A DNA stretch of 64,000 nucleotides from Rhodoferax saidenbachensis (GTDB taxonomy: Bacteria > Pseudomonadota > Gammaproteobacteria > Burkholderiales > Burkholderiaceae_C): NCBI RefSeq assembly GCF_001955715.1, contig NZ_CP019239.1, positions 124,001-188,000 on the forward strand. The letters are read 5' to 3'. Shown here one piece after another: positions 35,798 to 44,305 of this stretch. Both the position numbers and the translations under genes were made by a program. The notes beneath the pieces were generated by a model. That model was not told where the DNA came from, ran no database searches, and saw only the letters and a program-made list of their open reading frames with translations. Every line of letters starts with the position of its first letter. Within the stretch, counting starts at the first letter, position 1.

Positions 35798-37087
35798 ATG
35801 ACATTGATAGACGCGGGCCTGATCCAGGACCATAACAACAGCCAGTTGCGCCACGCGGCCAACGACTACGAGCATCTGGGCGAACAACTGGCGCGGCGCA
35901 ACATCGACATCGATGTGGTGCGCAAAAAAGTGGCGGCCTTTGGTGTGGCCATCCCCAGCTGGGGCGTGGGCACGGGCGGCACCCGCTTTGCGCGCTTCCC
36001 CGGCCTGGGTGAGCCGCGCAATGTGTTTGACAAGCTGCAGGACTGCGGCGTGATCCAGCAACTGGCGTGCGCCACGCCCACCGTGTCTTTGCACATCCCC
36101 TGGGACAAGACCAGCGACTGGAAAGCCCTGCGTGAGACCGCGACCCGCTACGGCTTGGGCTTTGACGCCATCAACTCCAACACGTTTTCTGACCAGAGCG
36201 GCCAGGCGCACAGCTACAAGTTCGGCAGCCTGACCCACGGTGACGCCGGCACCCGCGCGCAGGCCGTGGCGCACAACATTGAATGCATTGAGATCGGCCA
36301 ACAGATCGGCAGCAAGGCGCTGACGGTGTGGATTGGCGACGGCAGCAACTTCCCTGGCCAGCAGCATTTCCGCCGCGCCTTTGACCGCTACCTGGAAAGC
36401 GCGCGCGAGATTTACGCCGCCCTGCCGGGCGACTGGCGCATGTTTCTGGAGCACAAGATTTGCGAGCCCGCGTTTTACAGCACCGTCATCCAGGACTGGG
36501 GTTCCAGCTATCTGGCCGCCAGCGCACTGGGGCCCAAGGCGCAGTGTCTGGTGGATCTGGGCCACCACGCGCCCAATGTGAACATTGAAATGATCGTGGC
36601 GCGCCTGATTGCTGCGGGCAAACTGGCAGGCTTCCATTTCAACGACAGCAAGTACGGTGACGACGATCTGGATGCTGGCAGCGTTGCGCCGTATCGCCTG
36701 TTCCTGGTGTTCAACGAGCTGGTGGCGGCCGCGCATGAAAAGGTGGCCGGGTTCGACCCAGCCTACATGCTGGACCAGAGCCATAACGTGACCGACCCCA
36801 TCGAGAGCCTGATGACCAGCGCCGCCCAGGTGCAGCGCAGTTATGCGCAAGCCCTGATCGTGGACCGCACGGCGCTGGATGCCGCGCAGGATGCCAACGA
36901 CGCTCTCTTGGCCACCCAGGCGCTCAAGCGCGGGTTTGAAACCGACGTCACCCCCATCCTGCAGCGCGTGCGCCTGGATGCGGGTGGTGCCATCGACCCG
37001 GTTGGCGCCTACCGCGCCAGCGCTTACCGCCAACGTGTGGCCAAAGACCGCCCGGTCGTCATCGGCGGTGGCGGCGGCATTGTTTGA
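35798..37087 (+). CDS. rhaI: L-rhamnose isomerase, rhizobial type
   Basis: 429 residues from ATG 35798, with gaggag upstream; it starts 31 bp after the aldolase gene. The sequence fits the xylose-isomerase-like TIM-barrel RhaI of Rhizobium-type pathways: IPSWGVGTGGTRFARFPG, VSLHIPWDKTSDW, the metal-site segments LTVWIGDGSNFPGQ and FLEHKICEPAFYST, and LVDLGHHAPNVNIE. It converts L-rhamnose to L-rhamnulose in the cytoplasm. It is unrelated in length and motifs to E. coli-type RhaA only in part, so the rhizobial subclass is the better label. Confidence 0.92.
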   Translation: MTLIDAGLIQDHNNSQLRHAANDYEHLGEQLARRNIDIDVVRKKVAAFGVAIPSWGVGTGGTRFARFPGLGEPRNVFDKLQDCGVIQQLACATPTVSLHIPWDKTSDWKALRETATRYGLGFDAINSNTFSDQSGQAHSYKFGSLTHGDAGTRAQAVAHNIECIEIGQQIGSKALTVWIGDGSNFPGQQHFRRAFDRYLESAREIYAALPGDWRMFLEHKICEPAFYSTVIQDWGSSYLAASALGPKAQCLVDLGHHAPNVNIEMIVARLIAAGKLAGFHFNDSKYGDDDLDAGSVAPYRLFLVFNELVAAAHEKVAGFDPAYMLDQSHNVTDPIESLMTSAAQVQRSYAQALIVDRTALDAAQDANDALLATQALKRGFETDVTPILQRVRLDAGGAIDPVGAYRASAYRQRVAKDRPVVIGGGGGIV

Positions 37088-37133
37088 AGGTGCCTGCATG
37101 GGCAAGCACCACATCCCCATCGAATCCGGCAGG

Positions 37134-37151
37134 TGCACAACCGGTTGTGCA
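37134..37151. promoter_or_regulatory. 18-bp perfect palindrome upstream of rhaS
   Basis: tgcacaacc and ggttgtgca meet without a spacer, 59 bp before rhaS in the 123-bp rhaI-rhaS gap. It may be an operator for an internal promoter or an RNA hairpin. Confidence 0.5.
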
Positions 37152-37210
37152 ACGGGTATCGAGACCGGCCCTCGGGCCATGCATGTTTAATTAAAAATCT
37201 GGAGACACAC

Positions 37211-38203
37211 ATGAAGAAACAACTGAAGACACTGCTGGCCGTTGCCTTGAGCGCCGCCCTGGTGAGCCCTGTGATGGCCGCTGACAAGATTGCCCTGGTG
37301 GTCAAGAGCCTGGGCAATGGGTTCTTTGATGCCGCCAACCAGGGTGCCCAGGAAGCCGCCAAAGAGCTCAAGAACGTCGAAGTCATCTATACCGGCCCCG
37401 CCAAAGCGACTGCCGAAGGCCAGATTGAAATCGTCAACTCGCTGATCGCGCAAAAAGTGTCCGCCATCGTGATCTCCGCCAACGACCCCGACGCGCTGGC
37501 CCCCTCGCTCAAGCGCGCTATGGAGCGTGGTATCAAAGTCATCTCGTTTGATTCCGGCGTGCGCAAAGACGGCCGCATGATGCACCTGAACCCCTCCAGC
37601 AATCCGCTGATCGGCGAGAAGCTGGTGAAGATGACCCAACAGGCGATTGGTGACAACGGCGAAGTCGCCATTCTGTCCGCCACTGCCCAGGCCACCAATC
37701 AGAACATCTGGATTGAAGAAGCCAAGAAGGTCCTGGCCCAGCCGGCCTACAAGGGCCTCAAGCTGGTGAGCGTGGTCTACGGTGATGACCAGACCGACAA
37801 GAGCTACCGCGAAGCCCAGGGCCTGTTCAAGAGCTACCCCAACCTGAAGGCCATCATTGCGCCCACCACCGTGGGTGTGGCTGCTGCCGCCAAGGCCGTG
37901 CAGGATGAGAAGAAGGTCGGATCCATCTATGTGACCGGCCTGGGTCTGCCGTCCGAAATGGCGGGTCACGTCAAGAGCGGCGCGGTCAAGTCCTTTGCGA
38001 TCTGGAACCCCATCGACCTGGGCTACTCCTCCATCATGGCGGCAAGCCAGTTCATCTCCGGCAAGGTCACTGGCAAGGCGGGCGACAAGGTGTCCCTGGG
38101 CCGTGTCGGTACCGTCACGCTGGATGCGAATGGCGAAGCGGCGATGTCTGAGCCCTTCACCTACGACGCCAGCAACGTGGAGAAGTTCGCCAAGTTCTTC
38201 TGA
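37211..38203 (+). CDS. rhaS: L-rhamnose ABC transporter substrate-binding protein
   Basis: 330 residues from ATG 37211, preceded by ctggaga. Signal peptide about 1-24 (VMAADK). The periplasmic sugar-binding type I fold is shown by LVVKSLGNGFFDAANQGAQE, SLIAQKVSAIVISANDPDAL and ATAQATNQNIWIEEAKKVL. It is the binding protein of the RhaSTPQ importer described in Rhizobium. It is followed by an unusually long structured spacer before rhaT, which may favour binding-protein synthesis over the membrane components. Confidence 0.95.
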   Translation: MKKQLKTLLAVALSAALVSPVMAADKIALVVKSLGNGFFDAANQGAQEAAKELKNVEVIYTGPAKATAEGQIEIVNSLIAQKVSAIVISANDPDALAPSLKRAMERGIKVISFDSGVRKDGRMMHLNPSSNPLIGEKLVKMTQQAIGDNGEVAILSATAQATNQNIWIEEAKKVLAQPAYKGLKLVSVVYGDDQTDKSYREAQGLFKSYPNLKAIIAPTTVGVAAAAKAVQDEKKVGSIYVTGLGLPSEMAGHVKSGAVKSFAIWNPIDLGYSSIMAASQFISGKVTGKAGDKVSLGRVGTVTLDANGEAAMSEPFTYDASNVEKFAKFF

Positions 38204-38213
38204 TGGGGTTGTG

Positions 38214-38264
38214 GGGTACCCGTTGGGCCTGCGTTACTTCGGGACACAGGCCGACGGGGTACCC
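38214..38264 (+). terminator. Stable hairpin just after rhaS
   Basis: Left arm 38214-38231 (gggtacccgttgggcctg) pairs with 38247-38264 (caggccgacggggtaccc) with few mismatches. It starts 10 bp after the rhaS stop. There is no T-tract, so it is more likely an attenuating or mRNA-stabilising structure than a full terminator. Confidence 0.5.
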
Positions 38265-38483
38265 AGCTCCGTTCGTGTCCCCCGGACTGGGCGGAGCCCA
38301 GCCCTCCTCCTTTACCTCACTGCGCTGAGCACCCCATCGTCCTGCGTCCGCAAGCCATGTTGGCGCACCACGGCTATTCAGTCATTGCGTACCAACAGCC
38401 TTGGCTGCCGATGACAGTGGGGTGGATGTTTCCGGTAGGTAAAGGAGGAGCCCGTAGGGCGGGGGACACGGACGGAAACAGCT
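38264..38483. repeat. Large inverted-repeat (MITE-like) element between rhaS and rhaT
   Basis: Arms of about 50 bp: 38264-38317 (with ccgttcgtgtccccc and ctcctcctttacct) and 38437-38483 (with aggtaaaggaggag and gggggacacggacgg). They enclose about 120 bp that can pair further (accccatcg with gtggggt). No ORF or recognisable transposase is inside. It takes up most of the 352-bp rhaS-rhaT spacer. Confidence 0.65.
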
Positions 38484-38555
38484 ACCCCGCTGGCAGCGGC
38501 GTACACACGATCCGTGCGAGCATGGCGGTATTTTTTTGGAAACTGGAACCCTTTG

Positions 38556-40082
38556 ATGTCTGATGTGTTGCTGAGTCTGCGTGGGGTGGCCAAGAGTTAT
38601 GGCGCCACCCGTGCCCTGCGCGGGGTTGACCTGGAGCTACGCGCCGGTGAAGTGCTAGCGCTGGTAGGCGAGAACGGTGCCGGCAAATCCACACTGGTGA
38701 AGATGTTGACTGGTGTGGTGCCCATGGAAGAGGGCGCGATTCAATTACAAGGTGTGCCACAGCGCTTTACCAGCGCGCAAGACTCGCAGGCCGCCGGCAT
38801 TCTGGCCGTGCACCAGGAAACGGTGATGTTCGAAGAACTCAGCGTGGCCGAGAATATTTTTGTGGGCCGTCATCTCATGCGCGGTCCGTTTGTGAACTGG
38901 GCCGCGATGAACGCGCAGGCCCAGACCGGGCTGACGGATATCGGTGCGCGCTTTACCGCGACGACTCTCGTCAAGGACCTGAGCCTGGCCGAGCGCCATC
39001 TGGTGGAAATTGCGCGCGCGCTCTCGCAAAAGGCGCTGGTGGTGATTCTGGATGAGCCCACAGCAGCTCTGTCGCAGGCCGAGATTCGTGACTTCTACGG
39101 CATCGTGCGCAAGTTGCGTGACCAGGGCGTGGGTGTCATTTTCATCACCCACAAGTTCGACGAAATTTTTGCGTTGGCGGACCGTTATCTGGTCTTGCGC
39201 GACGGCGCGGCTGTCGGCACCGGCGCCATTGCAGACGCCACCGAACAAGAGTTGGTACGCCTGATGGCAGGCCGCGCCATCGACCAGATCTACCCGCAGA
39301 TTGACTCCGTGCCGGGTGAGGTGGTGCTGTCGGTGAAAAACCTGTCGCACCCCACCGAATTCAAGGACTTGCAGTTTGATTTGCGGCGCGGTGAAATTCT
39401 GGGTTTCTACGGCCTGATCGGCTCGGGCCGCAGTGAGGCCATGCTGGCCATCATGGGTCTGAACCCGCAGGCCACGGGTGACTTCCGGGTCATGGGCCAC
39501 AAGCTGGATGCGAAGCGCCCCGGCGATGCGATCGCGGCCGGCATCGCTTACGTGCCCGAAGAGCGCCAGCGCCAGGGCGGCATCTTGAGTTTCTCGGTGC
39601 AGGACAACATCAGCCTGGCCGGCCTGTCGCGCTTTGCCACCGGCCCGTGGCTGTCGGCGATCAAGGAGTCGGGGCTGTGCCAGCGCATGATCGAGCGGCT
39701 GCGCATCAAGACCCAGTCGCCGCACACGCCGCTGTCGGGCTTGTCGGGCGGCAACCAGCAAAAGGTGGTGATTGCCAAGTGGCTGGGGCTGGACCCGAAG
39801 ATCGTGATTCTGGACGAGCCCACCAAGGGCATTGACGTGGGTGCCAAGCAGGCGGTGTACCAATTGATTGCCGAGATGGTGAAAGAGGGGCTGGCGGTGA
39901 TTCTGATTTCTTCCGAGTTGCCCGAGGTCATGCACCTGGCGCACCGCGTCATCGTGATGCGCAGGGGCCTGCAGGTCGCCGAGTTTGCCAAAGGCAATCT
40001 GCATGCTGAGAACATCGTTGCTGCGGCGTCGGGGCTCAATGCCACGCCCAGCGATGCGGTACTGGAGGCACTCGCCGCATGA
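38556..40082 (+). CDS. rhaT: L-rhamnose ABC transporter ATP-binding protein (double ABC)
   Basis: 508 residues from ATG 38556. Two ABC domains in tandem, as usual for carbohydrate CUT2 importers. The first has Walker A GENGAGKST near 38-46 and Walker B VVILDEPTAAL. The second has a degenerate Walker A (GLIGSGRSE), then LSGGNQQKVVIAKWL and IVILDEPTKGIDVGAK. It powers uptake through RhaP and RhaQ at the inner membrane. Its stop overlaps the rhaP start by 4 bp (ATGA). Confidence 0.95.
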   Translation: MSDVLLSLRGVAKSYGATRALRGVDLELRAGEVLALVGENGAGKSTLVKMLTGVVPMEEGAIQLQGVPQRFTSAQDSQAAGILAVHQETVMFEELSVAENIFVGRHLMRGPFVNWAAMNAQAQTGLTDIGARFTATTLVKDLSLAERHLVEIARALSQKALVVILDEPTAALSQAEIRDFYGIVRKLRDQGVGVIFITHKFDEIFALADRYLVLRDGAAVGTGAIADATEQELVRLMAGRAIDQIYPQIDSVPGEVVLSVKNLSHPTEFKDLQFDLRRGEILGFYGLIGSGRSEAMLAIMGLNPQATGDFRVMGHKLDAKRPGDAIAAGIAYVPEERQRQGGILSFSVQDNISLAGLSRFATGPWLSAIKESGLCQRMIERLRIKTQSPHTPLSGLSGGNQQKVVIAKWLGLDPKIVILDEPTKGIDVGAKQAVYQLIAEMVKEGLAVILISSELPEVMHLAHRVIVMRRGLQVAEFAKGNLHAENIVAAASGLNATPSDAVLEALAA

Positions 40083-41062
40083 AACCGATTTTGCAAATAC
40101 GCCGTGAGTGGCTGCTGCTGGCCATCATTGTGGTGATCGTGCTGGCCGTGGGCGCCAGAGCGCCGGTGTTCCTGACCTGGCGCAATGGCATGGACATTGC
40201 CAACGACTCGGCCATTCTGGCGATTCTGGTGATGGGGCAAATGCTGGTGTTGCTGACACGCGGCATCGACCTCTCCGTGGCCTCCAACCTCGCGCTGACC
40301 GGCATGGCCTGTGCGCTGATGGGGCGGGCCTTCCCGGGCGTGCACATCGTGGTGCTGATTGCCATGGCGCTGGCCGTGGGCGCGCTGCTGGGCAGCCTGA
40401 ACGGCTGGCTGATCACCGGCTTCAACCTGCCACCCATCGTGGTGACGCTGGGCACCCTGTCGGCCTACCGTGGCGCCATTTTTGTGGCCAGCAAGGGCGC
40501 CTGGATTTCGGACCAGGACATCCATGTCGGCATCAAAGGCCTGCCGCGCGAGGTCTGGCTGGGCTTGCCGGCGCTGGTGTGGTTTGCACTGGTGGTGCTG
40601 GCCCTGAGCGCCGTGTTCCTGAAGCTGCGCAAGGAAGGCCGCGAGATTTACGCGCTGGGTGGCAACCCCAACGCCGCCACCTATGTCGGCATCAATGTGC
40701 CGGCACGTTTGCGCCTGGTCTACACGCTGTCGGGCATGCTGGCTGGCTTGGCCGGTTTGTTGTGGGTGGGGCGCTATTCCATTGCCTATACCGAGCTGGC
40801 GGCGGGTTATGAACTCACCGTGGTGGCAGCCTGTGTGATTGGTGGTGTGAGCATCGGCGGTGGTGTCGGCTCGGTGCTCGGTGCTGCGCTGGGCGTGTTG
40901 TTTATCGGCGTGGTCAACGGCGCGCTGCCGGTGATCCAGGTCTCGCCGTTCTGGCAGCAGGCCATCTCGGGCGCCGTCATCTTGATCTCCGTGGCGGTAA
41001 ATGCGCGCTCGGAGCGGCGCGCTGGCCGGCAGATACTGGAACGGCAAGGAGCAGCGGTATGA
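40079..41062 (+). CDS. rhaP: L-rhamnose ABC transporter permease
   Basis: 327 residues with 8-10 transmembrane helices, CUT2 permease family. Landmarks are GIDLSVASNLALTGM, TGFNLPPIVVTLGTLSAYRG and the cytoplasmic coupling segment GGNPNAATYVGINV. It overlaps rhaT and rhaQ by 4 bp on each side, so the genes are tightly coupled. It forms the heteromeric channel with RhaQ. Confidence 0.94.
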   Translation: MKPILQIRREWLLLAIIVVIVLAVGARAPVFLTWRNGMDIANDSAILAILVMGQMLVLLTRGIDLSVASNLALTGMACALMGRAFPGVHIVVLIAMALAVGALLGSLNGWLITGFNLPPIVVTLGTLSAYRGAIFVASKGAWISDQDIHVGIKGLPREVWLGLPALVWFALVVLALSAVFLKLRKEGREIYALGGNPNAATYVGINVPARLRLVYTLSGMLAGLAGLLWVGRYSIAYTELAAGYELTVVAACVIGGVSIGGGVGSVLGAALGVLFIGVVNGALPVIQVSPFWQQAISGAVILISVAVNARSERRAGRQILERQGAAV

Positions 41063-42021
41063 AAGCGTGGAACACCTGGGAGCGCGTGCTGCTGGCACTG
41101 CTGGTTTTGCTGTTGGTGGTGTTTGGTATTTACCAGCCCGGCTTCATGAGCGCGGAGACATTGGCAGACAGCACCTTCAACTTCAGCGAAAAGGGCCTGC
41201 TCGCACTGGCCATTGCGCTGTTGATCGTCTGCGGTGAAATTGATTTGTCCATCGCTGCAATCCTGGCGCTCTGTTCGCTGGCCATGGGCTACAGCATGCG
41301 GGCCGGCTTCGGGCCCTGGGGCATTACGGCGGCTGGATTGCTGACCGGTGCACTGGCCGGCGCGGTGAATGGCGTGCTGGTCACGCGTTACAAGCTGCCG
41401 TCCATCGTGGTCACCATTGGCACGCTGTCGCTGTACCGCGGGCTGGCGCTGGTTGCATTGGGCGACCAGTCCATCTCGGGTTATCCGGAAGTCTTCTCCA
41501 CGTTGGGCAACTCCTACCTGGGTGAAGTCATCGGTGTGCGTTGGCTCATCATCCCCATCGAGTTCGTGCTGCTGATGGTATTTGCACTGGCGGTGGGCCT
41601 GTTCCTGCACCGCACCGTCATGGGCCGACGCATCTATGCGATTGGCGCCAACCCGGTGGCTGCACGTTTCTCCGGTATCGAGGCCGACCGCTACCGCTTT
41701 GCGCTGTTTGTGTTTGCCGGCCTGATGGCGGCGGTGGCTGCCATCTTGCTGACGGGCCGCATTGGCAGCACCCGCCCCAATATTGCGATGGGCTGGGAGC
41801 TGGACGCCATCACCATGGTGATTCTGGGTGGCGTGGCCATTGAAGGTGGGCGCGGCAGCATCGTGGGCACCATGCTGGCGGTCTTGCTGTTGGGCCTGTT
41901 CACGTTTGGCATGGGCATGGCCAATGTCACCGGCATCGTGATGTCGATGGTGGTGGGGGTTTTGTTGATCGTCTCCATGGTCTTGCCGCGCCTGCTGCGC
42001 CGCCGGGGAGCCATGGCATGA
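41059..42021 (+). CDS. rhaQ: L-rhamnose ABC transporter permease
   Basis: 320 residues, CUT2 permease with about ten helices. [39 protein letters not shown] and the coupling segment [19 protein letters not shown] mirror RhaP. Its start overlaps the rhaP stop and its stop overlaps the rhaM start, each by 4 bp. Confidence 0.94.
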   Translation: MKAWNTWERVLLALLVLLLVVFGIYQPGFMSAETLADSTFNFSEKGLLALAIALLIVCGEIDLSIAAILALCSLAMGYSMRAGFGPWGITAAGLLTGALAGAVNGVLVTRYKLPSIVVTIGTLSLYRGLALVALGDQSISGYPEVFSTLGNSYLGEVIGVRWLIIPIEFVLLMVFALAVGLFLHRTVMGRRIYAIGANPVAARFSGIEADRYRFALFVFAGLMAAVAAILLTGRIGSTRPNIAMGWELDAITMVILGGVAIEGGRGSIVGTMLAVLLLGLFTFGMGMANVTGIVMSMVVGVLLIVSMVLPRLLRRRGAMA

Positions 42022-42338
42022 GCACGGAAAAAATTGCCTTTCGCATGTTCCTGAACCCCGGCTGCGTGGAGGAATACAAGCAACGGCACGACACCATCTG
42101 GCCCGAGCTTTCGGCACTGCTGAAGACAGCAGGTGTGCGTGACTACAGTATCTATCTTGATGAAGAACACCACGTGCTGTTTGCCGTGTTGCGCCGCACT
42201 GCGGGCCACACCATGGATACGCTGCCTGCGCACCCGGTGATGCAGCGCTGGTGGGCCTATATGACGGACATCATGCGGTCCAACCCCGACGGTTCACCCG
42301 TGGTGGAAGCGCTGCCCTGCATGTTTCATATGGACTGA
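42018..42338 (+). CDS. rhaM: L-rhamnose mutarotase
   Basis: 106 residues, the exact family size. It has [25 protein letters not shown], then [18 protein letters not shown] and the C-terminal [11 protein letters not shown]. The conserved Tyr, His and Trp residues of RhaM/RhaU enzymes are present (HDTIWPE, WWAYM). It interconverts alpha and beta L-rhamnose to feed the isomerase. It overlaps rhaQ by 4 bp; the kinase gene follows after 5 bp. Confidence 0.95.
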   Translation: MSTEKIAFRMFLNPGCVEEYKQRHDTIWPELSALLKTAGVRDYSIYLDEEHHVLFAVLRRTAGHTMDTLPAHPVMQRWWAYMTDIMRSNPDGSPVVEALPCMFHMD

Positions 42339-42343
42339 CTGCC

Positions 42344-43792
42344 GTGGCTCTGAACGACACACTGATCGACGCCCTCACACTGGTCATCGATATTGGAAAA
42401 AGCCACGCCAAGCTGCTGATGGTGGATGAGCGCGGCCATGTGGTGGAACGCCATGGCCGTGACAATGCCAGCGTGATCTCGCCGCTGGGCTACCCGGCGT
42501 TGGACGTGTATGGGCTCGAAGACTGGATGCGCACCACGCTGCGTGCCTCATCCAACACCGCACGTTGCAGCCATGCCATTGCCTCCACCCACGGCGCTGC
42601 ACTGGTGGCGCTGGGTGATGAAAGTCTGGCCTGGGCGCCGGTAGATTACGAGTTTGACGGGCTCGCGCAATACCCCTTACTGGCGCGGGCGTTTGATGCG
42701 GCGGCCGATGGTTTTACGCAAACCCTGTCGCCCGATCTTCCTGCAGGCCTGAATGCCGCGCGCCAATTGTTCTACGTGCAAAACCTGCACACAGACGCCT
42801 GGCGGCGCACGCGCTGCCTGTTGCCATACGCCCAGTATTGGGCCTGGCGCCTGTGTGGGCAGGCTGCCAGTGAGGTGTCTTCCTTGGGTTGCCACACGCA
42901 CCTTTGGCGTCCGCAGGGAGGTGACTTTTCCGCACTGGCACAGGCTAAAGGCTGGGCCGCATTGTTTGCCCCACTGCGTTCTGCCTGGGAAGTACTGGGC
43001 ACCGTCAGTCCAGACATAGCCATGGCCTGGGGCCTGCCTGCAGACTGCCAGGTGCATGTGGGGGTGCACGACAGCAATGCCTGTCTGGCACGGTACCTGG
43101 ACGCCTCGGCGGCAGCATCGTCAGCTTTGACGGTGGTGTCGTCAGGAACTTGGACCGTGTTGATGGCGCCCGGTGCGCCCACGGCCAGCCTGCAGGCCGA
43201 GCGCGACATGCTGGCCAATGTGGATGTGCTGGGCCGCGCCACGCCGACCGCACGTTTCATGGGTGGTCGCGAATTTGCGGCGCTCCTGGACGGCGCCGTG
43301 CCCGATGCGGGCACGCTGGTTGATGTGCAGGCGCTGGTGGATTCCGCCACGCTGGCCACGCCCTCGTTTGCCGAGCACGGTGGTCCGTTCATGGGGCGCC
43401 AGGGGCAGGTGTTGCGCGGTGGACAAGCGCTGCCACGGCCATGGTCAGCCGCTTTGCCTCCGGGCCAGCGCGCCGCATTGGCGGCGCTGTACTGCGCCCA
43501 AACGACGGCATGGCTGGTGGACCGGCTTTGGGAGCGTGTGCAGCGCCCCCGCACACTGGTGGTGGAAGGCCCACTGGCGCAGAACCCGCTGTACCTGACG
43601 CTGCTGCAAGCCTTGCTGCCCGACTCCCAATGTCTGGTAAGCCACGATGACCTGGAAGGCACGGCACGAGGCGCCTGGGCGCTATGCCGTTGGGGGGTGT
43701 CCGCGCCTACCTACCATTTGAAGCCTGTGGCGCCTGTGACCATCCCTGGGCTGGAAAAATACCACGCGGCCTGGTTACATACCTTGGCTTGA
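42344..43792 (+). CDS. rhaK: FGGY-family rhamnulokinase
   Basis: 482 residues from a GTG at 42344, 5 bp after rhaM; a longer frame reading into rhaM is rejected because the family N-terminus begins TLVIDIGKSHAKLLMVDE. FGGY sugar-kinase fold: the N-terminal phosphate loop DIGKSHAK, VHDSNACLARYL, the SSGTWTVLMAPG hinge, and an adenine-binding VVEGPLAQNPLYL. It phosphorylates L-rhamnulose for the aldolase. It is the last gene of the operon; a small dyad ttgaac/gttcaa spans its stop. Confidence 0.88.
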   Translation: MALNDTLIDALTLVIDIGKSHAKLLMVDERGHVVERHGRDNASVISPLGYPALDVYGLEDWMRTTLRASSNTARCSHAIASTHGAALVALGDESLAWAPVDYEFDGLAQYPLLARAFDAAADGFTQTLSPDLPAGLNAARQLFYVQNLHTDAWRRTRCLLPYAQYWAWRLCGQAASEVSSLGCHTHLWRPQGGDFSALAQAKGWAALFAPLRSAWEVLGTVSPDIAMAWGLPADCQVHVGVHDSNACLARYLDASAAASSALTVVSSGTWTVLMAPGAPTASLQAERDMLANVDVLGRATPTARFMGGREFAALLDGAVPDAGTLVDVQALVDSATLATPSFAEHGGPFMGRQGQVLRGGQALPRPWSAALPPGQRAALAALYCAQTTAWLVDRLWERVQRPRTLVVEGPLAQNPLYLTLLQALLPDSQCLVSHDDLEGTARGAWALCRWGVSAPTYHLKPVAPVTIPGLEKYHAAWLHTLA

Positions 43793-43812
43793 ACCCGTAG
43801 CGTTCAACCGGT

Positions 43813-44268
43813 TTATGCGTCTGTATCCGCAATGCGGATGGCCGCAAACTGGAGGTGGTGCATGAACTCACGCAAGATCAGTAGCGTGGCCGCGAACTCC
43901 CGGGTGTTGGGCAGCCCGGCGCTGGAAGCAGGGCGGCCTTGCACCAGTGCGGCCAGCAGGTCAAACATGCGCTCCACGGCCTCTATCGATAGTTCCATCA
44001 CGGGCTGATCGCGCACACCGGCCAGCAGCGCAATCTCGCGGATTGCCATGCCCGTGGTCTCTAACGTCGGGTCACCGGCCACCAGACTGCGCGCACGCGT
44101 GACCTCGTCTTCCACCGCCATGATGGCGTTTTCCAGCTCGCCCAGTGTGGGGGGTGTGTGGCGGAAAAATGCATGGGCGGTACGGGTGCTGCCCAGGTCC
44201 AGCACCAGTGTGGAAGCATCGGATGTGACGGTGGTCTGCTCCTGGCCAATATGCAGCGTGATCGACAT
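43813..44268 (-). CDS. Unassigned 151-residue protein
   Basis: I do not recognise a family. The protein starts with two short beta-like strands (SITLHIG, STLVLDLGSTRTAHAFF), and the remainder (about 38-148) looks all-helical and acidic, with PTLGELENAIMAVEDEVTRA and a C-terminal LREFMHHLQF. The VLDLGSTRT stretch recalls the phosphate loop of actin/Hsp70-fold proteins, but the rest of that fold is absent. There is no signal peptide or membrane segment. It lies 37 bp downstream of uup on the same strand and is probably co-transcribed with it. The ORF is credible from codon composition and context. Confidence 0.65.
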   Translation of the reverse strand: MSITLHIGQEQTTVTSDASTLVLDLGSTRTAHAFFRHTPPTLGELENAIMAVEDEVTRARSLVAGDPTLETTGMAIREIALLAGVRDQPVMELSIEAVERMFDLLAALVQGRPASSAGLPNTREFAATLLILREFMHHLQFAAIRIADTDA

Positions 44269-44305
44269 GTCCTGCTCCTTGTGGGCCCTTGAAAGGCAAC
44301 GCCTT

